From: Centrapalus pauciflorus
Taxonomy: Eukaryota; Streptophyta; Magnoliopsida; Asterales; Asteraceae
Direction: 5' to 3'
DNA: 64,000 nt
Assembly: GCA_020465985.1 (NCBI GenBank)
Contig: JAANYP010004454.1
Span: 27,827-91,826, forward strand
Shown here in pieces: positions 56,715-64,000 of this stretch (position 1 is the stretch's first letter; each line of letters begins with the position of its first letter). The notes below the pieces were generated by a model. That model ran no database searches and had not been told where the DNA came from. It worked only from the letters and a program-made list of their open reading frames with translations. Position numbers and translations under genes: made by a program.

Positions 56715-56943
56715 TATCTTAAAATTTTAAAGAAAAAGCATAGTGTAAGAAATTGAATCTTAAAGAGGTAAATTCTCCTTAAAGCACAATACTATAATCA
56801 TCAAACACAATTTCATAAATAACCTGCAATTTTCATTAATCATTCGAAATTTTCTTACATTAGGGGCGGGTTATTACCCGAAAATTTTGTCCTATACTAT
56901 TACATGATATTTTCCTACCATTACAAAGATAGATAGAAGTGCA
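56715..56943 (-). other. Gypsy C spacer between leader ORF and gag
   Basis: AT-rich, 229 bases, with no frame or clear motif. Confidence 0.6.
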
Positions 56944-57726
56944 CTAAGTGTGGGAGTGATCGGGGGTCTCTCCCTTTTCCATTGCGTTGAGGCGCTGAGT
57001 CAGCTCCTCGATCCGGGCTTGGCTCTCGGCTAGTTGCTGCCGGAGCTCATTCAGTCCGTCCTGCTGTATAGCAAGGGCGTGCTGGTTGGCCCAATATATG
57101 TTGGAGTTTTGCAACTCCTCCCGCTCTAAACGAGCGGTCATCTCCCCGATATCCAGGTTAAGTGACCGGATCTGGTGGTCATGCCTGGTAGACCTTGCGA
57201 TCAAAAGTGGTATGGTCTGATCGGCGGGCTCTTGAGTGAGCGATGAGACAGGTGCGGAGGATGGTCCTCCGATCTCGAAGTTTGGAGGAACTCCCTCCAT
57301 CTGCCTCCATTCGCGGAGGGTCTCCGGTATCCAAGTCCATCGTCGGGCGTCTACCCGTCGGTGTGGTGTCGGGGGATTGGGCTGGGGAGTCGGAACAGGA
57401 ATAGACTCCCTTCTTGGTATGTTTACCCGTTTCCGGGGTGTGTACAACATCTTTGGGCCGTTAGGATAAGGCCTATACGGCTTATAGGATGGTTCGGCCG
57501 GGTGATACGGGACGCGAGCAGGGGCCGTCGGTGGTGAAGGATCCTCTTCCTCCATCGGTTCTTCTTCGGATTCCTCCATCGGGTCCTCGTCCTCCGAGGG
57601 GTCTTCCTCCTCGGTCGGGTCCTCCTCAGAAAATACTTCCGGATTGCATGGGCTAGTAGGGGTATACTCCTCTTCTGAGTCGGACAAGATGATTATCTCT
57701 TGGTGGGACATGTTTTCTGCTATCAA
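56944..57726 (-). CDS. Gypsy C leader ORF, 260 residues, between primer site and gag
   Basis: An uninterrupted frame starts at Met 57726 or at the second Met, 57711. The N-terminal part is strongly acidic (EEDPTEEEDPSEDEDPMEES, about residues 36-60). The middle is Pro-rich and basic (YKPYRPYPNGPKMLYTPRKR, about 80-100; PTPQPNPPTPHRRVDARR). The C-terminal 75 residues form a likely coiled coil (LNELRQQLAESQARIEELTQ). I recognise no enzymatic motif. It lies about 115 bases after the primer site, upstream of gag on the same strand, so it would be the first ORF of the genomic RNA. Extra ORFs of this style are common in annotated Asteraceae gypsy elements, as I recall, but their role is unknown. 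The absence of stops in a young element suggests it is or was translated. Confidence 0.7.
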   Translation of the reverse strand: MIAENMSHQEIIILSDSEEEYTPTSPCNPEVFSEEDPTEEEDPSEDEDPMEESEEEPMEEEDPSPPTAPARVPYHPAEPSYKPYRPYPNGPKMLYTPRKRVNIPRRESIPVPTPQPNPPTPHRRVDARRWTWIPETLREWRQMEGVPPNFEIGGPSSAPVSSLTQEPADQTIPLLIARSTRHDHQIRSLNLDIGEMTARLEREELQNSNIYWANQHALAIQQDGLNELRQQLAESQARIEELTQRLNAMEKGETPDHSHT

Positions 57727-57840
57727 GGTCCATGCATAGTCTTTCAGTTAGTTACAAGTTACAAAATATTTCTAAAATCAGTAAATCTTATGTGCAGTTA
57801 TAGTCTAGGGTACTAATGCAACCTAGTTCACTATAACTAT

Positions 57841-57853
57841 GGCTCTGATACCA
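57841..57853 (-). other. Gypsy C primer binding site (initiator Met tRNA)
   Basis: TGGTATCAGAGCC on the minus strand, three bases from the 5' LTR end at 57857. Confidence 0.93.
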
Positions 57854-58161
57854 ATCTGTCACACCCCGCTACCCCGATTGGCAACGAAGCGTGACGTCGC
57901 GGAAGCGTGACCATAATCATAATGAACGACCACTATATGGACGTTTTCAAAGAAATACATCGATATAACTTTAAAAGGTAGAAATGTTTTACATAACCCG
58001 TAAATAATAAAGAGTAGTTCGCAAGGTACAGAGATTTGAATACATAATTAAATTATCCAAAATAATGCAAATAAATCTCCGACGGTTTGAAAAAGAATGC
58101 GACTCCTTAAGTGCGGAAGCTTGAAAGTGGTTACTTCTGAAGGCATACTTGCCTTAATTAC

Positions 58162-59510
58162 CTGAAAATACATGCTAAAATACGTCAACAAAAATTGTTG
58201 GTGAGCTCATAGGTTTACGCGAAAAGACCAGTTGTATGGACATTATCAGATGAGTTGAATTTATAAAATCATAAATTCCGTGTATGTATTACATAAACCA
58301 TCATGCAACCGAAGCTTAATTAGAATGAGTTTGCCCTGTGCAGTATTCCCATACGTAATACCGTGTGTTGAATATATATGCACTCGCTGTTAGCCGAACC
58401 GAGCTAACACGAATGGGGGACATGACTCCCAATAGATCTATCCACAATATACTCGCGCTTACAAATAAATGCAATTAACGGTTCATGATATAAGGGCTGA
58501 TGGAATCCGAACATGTAATACATATAAGAAATAAACAGTTTTGATGTCCATATGAAAAACAGTGCATGTATTTCCACCCCAATAGATAGTGAAAAATAGG
58601 GGCTATGAAGACTCACCGAACTTGTGATGGCAAAACGACGCGCAAAAATGCAAAAGTGCGTTGTTTGATGGGTGATGAAACCGGAGGTGTTTAACCGAGT
58701 CCTAAATGATGATAAGGACTTAATATCACTAATATATGATAATATGTATATTTATAGATTTTTATGTCTTTAAATCACCCAACATTACAAGTTTATAAAT
58801 AAGATTTGCTTAAAACGTCAAGTTTATATATATATAATTTTCCAGCTTTTTCGGAGGTTTTTCGGCCTACTTTGAGGCTGTTTTTGACCAAGCTCCAAAA
58901 TGTTTTAGACTTTGGTTTTCTAGGACATTAAACTACTATATACAAAGGATTTTTAGAATCAAGAACGGCCATTTTTCGAGTTGTTTAGGTTGGTGAAAAA
59001 TCTCGTTAAAAACGCTATGTTGGCCATTTTTGAGCTGTCAAACTTTCGGTTTCTCAAATAATTTCTGGAGGTCTTAAACTTCAAAATAAATTGTGAAAAA
59101 TTGCAGATCTATAGTTAAGACATAGATCTAACTTTTGAGACAAGAATCAACTCATTTTGTTGAGTTATGAATTAGTTATGATTTTTCAAAGTCGATATAA
59201 ATTTTCTGCCGAAAATCCGTAGTTTATAAACTTAAAACAACTTATGATTCTTGTTGTTTATTCAAAGACTACATGTATAAAAGTCATAATAGTTATAAAA
59301 ACACATATATTTCACATGTTTTCATAATATTAACACTTTTATAATGTGTTCATATATTCATAAACACATTCAAAGAAACAACTTAAAAATAAAAACTAGA
59401 AACTTATAAACTTGAGTTTTTATGAAACTTGTTGTTGTTGGTGATTATATATATTATGCAAGACTTATATAAACATAAACATAAGATGAAATAAGCTAGA
59501 ATTTACTTAC
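58162..59510 (-). other. Predicted intron in gypsy C 5' LTR
   Basis: On the minus strand TCAAA is followed by GTAAGTAAAT at 59510, about 200 bases after the TATA box (59709-59718). GTATTTTCAG ends at 58162. Removal would shorten the leader by about 1.35 kb. Gypsy A and B have analogous pairs. Consensus-based only. Confidence 0.4.
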
Positions 59511-59708
59511 TTTGATGTGTTACGAGAATGAAAATGAGTAGAATACTTGATCTTGAAAGAGTTGCACAAGGAATACCTTGAAATATTTGAAGAACACCAA
59601 AATTGAAATCTTGGTTTTTCACTTGGCCTTGGGGCCGGATTTGAGAGGAGAAGAAGGAGAGAATTGTAGGTGTCTGAAGGTGCAAGAATGAATGAAGAAG
59701 TTGGTCTT

Positions 59709-59718
59709 CTATTTATAG
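59709..59718 (-). promoter_or_regulatory. TATA box of gypsy C 5' LTR
   Basis: CTATAAATAG on the minus strand is a near-perfect plant TATA box about 570 bases into the LTR. A pyrimidine-rich leader (CTTCTTCATTCATTC, TTCTCTCCTTCTTCTCC) follows downstream. Confidence 0.7.
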
Positions 59719-60283
59719 ACCAATAAAGGTGGTGAAATGATGATAGATGTGAAGGTTGAGTAAAGATCTTTCAAAGTATGGAGAAAAGAAATGGAGGTGT
59801 GTGATGTAGATGGTGCATGGTGGATGAAATAAAATATTTGAGGTTGTGTACCTCCCTAGGGGCCGGTCTTAAGGCCATAATTATGATGTATTTCTATTTT
59901 TTTTTGTATAAATGTATTTCAAAGTGTATTCTTGTATTTCCCTTTTCTTGTAAATTCAAAAATACTTTTGAATGCGTTGTTTTAATGAATTGTTTTAGTC
60001 TTGCATAATTAATGTTAAGTAATTGTATTAGTGTATGATTAGTGTTACTAATCATAATTTAATTACGTACTTAGTTGAATTAATCCCTCATATCGTAAAT
60101 CGATCGGATTAATTGATTTCCCGATTCATTGCACCGATGAATTTGATTCAAATTGAGTTAAATTTTCTTATAAACCTTGTTAATTACTTGATTAATTTCT
60201 AATGACCACTGATTAGGCTATAATTGGCTATTAAATTTGGATTAGGGCATCATTGCTAACCTCGTTTAGTGCCGGATGTTACA

Positions 60284-60288
60284 CCCAT
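60284..60288. repeat. Right target-site duplication of gypsy C (CCCAT)
   Basis: Exact copy of 49820-49824. Confidence 0.92.
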
Positions 60289-62235
60289 TTCTCCTCCAGC
60301 TAGACTAGGCTCCCCCTGAGATTGAGCAGTCTGAGCAGCAGAAAAATCTACTGGCTCATTCTGACTTTTAGGGCTGGGATCATTGCCTTGGTTGTCTTGA
60401 TCATCATCATCTGTCGGCCTCTATACTTCCTGATCTCGGCACGATGTCTCCCCCTGAGCCTGTAAATTTTTCATTAATTGCTCAATTAGGGAGCGCATCG
60501 ACCTTATCTCAGCTGCCTGATCGCAGACAAACGTTTTCAATTCAACGTTCTCTTCCTGGACTTGCTCCACAATCTTCTTTAAATCGGCATTCTCTTTATC
60601 CAGATTGGCATTATGAGACTGAATTTCTCCGATCGCCTTTGTTAGGCCTAGGATTTGGACATGCTGGAAGTCAACACGAGCTTTAAGCTGCAGAAATCGT
60701 TGATTTTCGGCATATGATGATGAGGTTGATGGAATGGACTGTATCGAAGATGGAATGATTGGTGATGGAATATATGGTTCAGCGCGAGGTGGTGGTGGTG
60801 GTGGAGTGGTGGCCCGAGGTTCTTGAGATTGAGGGATTTGAGATTGTTGAATTTCCGGTTGTGCTTCAGATGCTGAGGATGATCCTTGCATAAACGTGTG
60901 AGCAATCTCTTCTTCTTCAAAATCTGATTCATCGGATTCTCTTGTTACTCTCCTCCTCGAAGCTTCTTCATTAACTACCAGCCTTGATCCAGATGTTCCT
61001 ATTTGAACAGTTTGTTCAGTCGATACTGACTCAGGAGCTTCAACCTCTAACTCCTCCATCTCTTCCGATTTCGTTGCAGATGATGACAAAACATTATCAG
61101 CCTGCTCTGGCTCATATTCTTCAACATCTCTCAACACATATTCTTCTCCCTCAGGAGGCTCAAGTAGTTCACCCACTAACGCGGCAGCTACATCTTCATT
61201 AGCATGAGGTCCAGACGCCCATATTTCTTCTAATGTTTGGGCTATTTCCTCGGATTCTGGAAAGGCACTTGAAGGCCCTGCTGCCTGTACCATTGCCTGC
61301 TGACTGGTAGAAGGCCTAGACGCCTGAGTTTGACTCGCGGATGGTCTTTGTCTTCGCCTTTGAACACGCGGTGGCTGTGGTTGTTGTTGTTGTTGTGGCT
61401 GTGGTTGTCTTGCTTGAAATTCAACTTCCCCTGCCCAGTCGGCAACATCGGGGGCTTCAAAATTTCTATCCAAGATTGCTCCAAATAACGGACGCTCAAC
61501 TGGAACAGCCAACCTTCCTCTGTGCGAGGAACAGTCAGCGAAGATCCTCTTATCCATTATAGCTACGCTCTGGATCTCATTCGACGGAGGCAGATTTGGC
61601 AAGAAGTGCCTGAACAGCATCATGATAAACCGTGGATATAGCAGGAACTGTTGATTTTCTGGAGCGGTGATCTGGTGAACAAATTCGGAGAAAAACATTT
61701 CCGAGAAGCTGTATGGTCGATTATATACCATCGCGACAATCCCAGACTGGATCTTCGCAACCATATAGTCAAATCCGGCTTTCTTTGGTGCAAAGCAGAC
61801 CATAAAGACGTGAGCCAAAAACCTCCATTGGCCGATTAACCCGCTCTTTATATATGACACCTTCGTCACATCAAGACTATATCCCATTCTCTGAAAGGCC
61901 GCTTGCCTGATATTCAGAGGAAACTCGATTGGTCCAGACTCCTCTTCCTGCGAGCCCAGCTGCAACACCTGACGCAGCATATCCGCCGAAAAGACTAGCG
62001 GTTGTCCAGCTATGCGAGTTCGTAGCACTGTCGGGGTGACCGAGCAGTCTACCTGAAGATGGTCATAAAATTGTAGAATGTAAGGTAAAATGAGCTGAAC
62101 ATTATGAGACAACGCAAAACCTATCCTAGATTCTACTAGGAAATCAAGCATTTGTCTGAATCTCTGCGCCTCAGGGAGATTATGATCAGGATGAAGGACC
62201 ATAATGTGCTTAGGCACAAAAGCTCGTACAGCCAT
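60284..62235 (-). pseudogene. Sirevirus #3 post-pol (env-like) ORF, N-terminal two-thirds
   Basis: I chose Met 62235 as start because it aligns with ATG 38119 and 19448 and lies two bases after an acceptor-like CAG. Upstream codons to 62277 are open but lie in the presumed intron. The frame is open to TAG at 60421 (604 codons), then continues in phase to the gypsy C insertion. The N-terminal domain has HIMVLHPDHNLPEAQ, RIGFALSHNVQLILPYI, FQRMGYSLDVTKVSY and SEFVHQITAPENQQF. A Gln/Pro/Arg-rich stretch lies at about residues 272-310. An acidic stretch is followed by Pro-rich PPPPPPRAEPYIPSP near 475-490. A coiled coil (IGEIQSHNANLDKENADLKK) ends near 600. It is the best preserved copy of this ORF in the window. 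No membrane segment is visible, so an envelope role is doubtful. Confidence 0.9.
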
Positions 62236-62237
62236 TT

Positions 62238-62265
62238 CTGCACAATAAACAAAACTATTAGATTC
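62238..62265 (-). promoter_or_regulatory. Splice-acceptor-like site before Sirevirus #3 post-pol ORF
   Basis: On the minus strand CTAATAGTTTTG and TTTATTGTGCAG end at 62238, followed by two bases and the ATG at 62235. Branch-like CTAAT and a T-rich tract fit the plant consensus. Confidence 0.55.
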
Positions 62266-64000
62266 ATTAAAAATCAATAAACTTGTTTAAATTCAAATCT
62301 GTTTTATTTTGAACTTGTTTAAGTACAAAATCCAACACAATTAAATTTCTACAAGTTTAATAAAATTTAAATTAAATAATGCAAGTAAAAGACAGATTCG
62401 AATGTAACAGATTCGAATAAGTCCCCCTTTCGAGTTTGATGACAGATTCGGATGTCCTGGTCTTCTCGAGTCTAATGACAGATTCGAGAAACCTCATGAA
62501 CAGATCGAAGCCCCGACTTAACTTAAACACCAAATCTCTTGATTTTAACCTTTTTGGACATAGAAAATTACATTCATTAGTCCTACTAGTTACTAATCAC
62601 AGATATGTGCCTTTAATTTGACTATTTATCGGTCCAAACTTGGTAATTTTGTAAAAACCCGATTTCGACCCTTAAACCTTCAAAAATCAATGATTTTGCC
62701 TAAAATGGTGTATAAAACTACATGAATCTTGTACAATCAAGTTGAGTATACCTAGATACAGGAGTAGAATCGAACACTTTAGCTATAAACTCGACGGATT
62801 GTCGTATATATGAGAAACGGTAGACTCGAAGAATAGATTCGAGATCGCCAATATAAACTCGAGGAAGTAGATTCGAAAACAGTAAGTATTTAATGACTTA
62901 ACTGTTGACCTATATATACTACCAACCTTTGAATCTAAGGCCAGACTCGAATCTACTGACAGATTCGAAGCTTTCCAAATTCGAGTCTGTCCTAAACTCG
63001 AAAACACCAAACACTTAGACAAATTTCGAAAATTTTTGAAATAACTTCACTTTTTTCAACCTTTTTCTACGGTATTGTGTAACAAGATAAACTATGCCAA
63101 ATCTTTTACCCTAAGAACAAGATATTTCACGCCATGTTTATTTTATCCAACTTTGAATGCACCCTCAGTAATTTTTGACTTTTTACCTAAGTAAAAATTT
63201 AACTAAAATAAAATAAAATAAAATAAAATAAACTAAGGTAAAATAAAATAAAATAAAAATAAAATTTTGACCAAAAAATTTAATCTAGACTTAAGCTATA
63301 CTTATAAAATCTACAACCTAAGCTAAATACTAAACAAAATCTTCTTGATGAGTATAGTCTAAGAAAGGTTCAATCAGATAGCGATGTCTGATACTTACTT
63401 TCAGTACTTAAACTTTCACACTTAGGAATTTTTGATTCCTTTGATTGTTTGTCGTGACATACCTATTTAGCCGATTGTTGGTATTTTACCCCTTTAAACA
63501 TGCTACATTTCGGAATATCCCTTGGCATTTTTATTTATCATGAAATTATCTTACGTGACTCAGACATAGACATACTTTTATGATCAATGCACACAGACAA
63601 AGATTCTAACTTGTTGGTATTTGCAAACTTTCTTTAAAAGACAAACATCGGACACAGGTCTGTATTTTCATACAACAAAGTGTCTTAGATTGACTTAAGG
63701 TTTATTGTTAAAGTTAGCTAGACAGAGGTGACAGGTCTGTACTGACGTACAACAGAGCGACATATCTGCTAACCCGAATCTAAACAGAGACAACAGGTCT
63801 GTACTTACGTACAACAAAGTTACATGTTTTCGACTCTCAATTTCATATGATTTTTCTATTCTTTCCATTTTAAGATGTATTTGATGTTGCCATACATCCC
63901 CAGAAAGTTTGCATACCTCATTTAGACTCAAAGTTTGTATGTCTTGTACATAAAAATTAAGACCGATTGGTCATACATCTAAGTTAGTGACACGCTTGAC
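62266..64000 (-). other. Sirevirus #3 pol-to-ORF spacer
   Basis: No gene is seen. It matches the reverse complement of 36300-38090. It contains TTCGA-type hairpins (62400-62500 and 62820-62975), the conserved Leu-type block near 63365 (GGTTCAATCAGATAGC on plus), and three near-palindromes at 63654-63814. The end of pol is beyond the window. Confidence 0.75.
63654..63814 (-). repeat. Three 22-bp near-palindromic repeats, Sirevirus #3
   Basis: Copies at 63654-63675, 63731-63752 and 63793-63814, in the same order and spacing as in Sirevirus #2 when read on the minus strand. Confidence 0.85.

Larger units (their letters stand above)
49825..60283 (-). mobile_element. Ty3/gypsy element C (chromovirus), young and nearly intact
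   Basis: Two LTRs of 2427 bp each, an exact CCCAT duplication, Met primer site, a leader ORF, gag, a 1400-codon gag-pol frame ending in a chromodomain, and a polypurine tract. By eye the LTRs differ by about seven substitutions and two single-base indels, near 0.3%. This makes it the youngest insertion in the window. It sits in the post-pol ORF of Sirevirus #3. The only clear defects are frame changes in the N-terminal part of gag. Chromodomain and organisation place it with Tekay/Del-type chromoviruses. Confidence 0.95.
57857..60283 (-). repeat. Gypsy C 5' LTR (2427 bp)
   Basis: Near-identical copy of 49825-52251. Differences noted include 58211 (A/G in CATAGRTTT), an extra T near 58770, C/T near 59158, 59673 and 59867, and A/G near 59976. 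Confidence 0.95.
47592..64000 (-). mobile_element. Sirevirus-type Ty1/copia element #3, 3' half, interrupted by gypsy C
   Basis: On the minus strand, from the right edge, come a spacer (62240-64000), the post-pol ORF (62235 down to 48750, with gypsy C inside), a polypurine tract (48709-48720) and the 3' LTR (47592-48708, enlarged by a tandem duplication). All parts match Sirevirus #2. Gag and pol lie right of the window. GGATA (47587-47591) is the expected target duplication at this end. Confidence 0.9.

Noticed and set aside
5650..57853. TGGTATCAGAGC sites considered as tRNA gene parts
   Set aside because: They are only 12-13 bases long and sit next to LTR ends; they are primer sites, not tRNA genes.
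60648..61562. His- and Val-rich frames opposite or shifted to the post-pol ORF
   Set aside because: They are out-of-frame readings of the Gln/Pro-rich linker codons.

Overview
This window is plant nuclear DNA made almost entirely of nested LTR retrotransposons. I found no ordinary host gene, rRNA, tRNA gene or CRISPR array. The plant assignment rests on initiator-Met-tRNA primer sites (TGGTATCAGAGC) next to every complete 5' LTR, chromodomain-bearing Ty3/gypsy elements of Tekay/Del type, and Ty1/copia elements of Sirevirus type with an extra ORF after pol. The style of that extra ORF and of the gypsy C leader ORF recalls proteins commonly annotated in Asteraceae, so an asterid, perhaps Asteraceae, is my tentative guess (inference only).

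Left third. Positions 1-1213 hold a gypsy LTR start and a broken gypsy pol piece, both on the minus strand. A minus-strand copia element (copia D) runs from 1214 to 17458. It is split by a complete plus-strand gypsy element (gypsy A, 3109-11705, target duplication TCTGA). Copia D sits in the 3' part of a plus-strand Sirevirus (#1, 17459-22433), which itself follows a minus-strand gypsy gag/protease fragment (gypsy B-prime, 22434 to about 24070). That fragment carries a 505-bp hAT-like non-autonomous element. The 3' end of another Sirevirus (#4) runs to 27238.

Middle and right. Gypsy B (plus, from 27244) has its 5' LTR split by Sirevirus #2 (28467-41826), the only Sirevirus with both LTRs in the window. 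Its 3' LTR is cut at 47592 by minus-strand Sirevirus #3, which runs off the right edge. The post-pol ORF of Sirevirus #3 is interrupted by gypsy C (49825-60283, target duplication CCCAT, two 2427-bp nearly identical LTRs), the youngest insertion. A 449-bp tandem duplication spans the gypsy B / Sirevirus #3 junction.

Most coding regions are broken by stops, frameshifts or deletions. The exception is the 1400-codon gag-pol frame of gypsy C. The most interesting signals are: (1) a roughly 1000-codon post-pol ORF family in the Sireviruses, each copy beginning exactly two bases after a splice-acceptor-like AG; (2) a 22-bp near-palindrome present three times in the pol-to-ORF spacer of each of three Sireviruses; (3) an array of six co-varying hairpins in the leader of copia D; (4) an 84-nt intron-like GT-AG insertion exactly inside the reverse transcriptase of gypsy A; (5) predicted introns inside the LTRs of three gypsy families; and (6) a 260-residue leader ORF in gypsy C.
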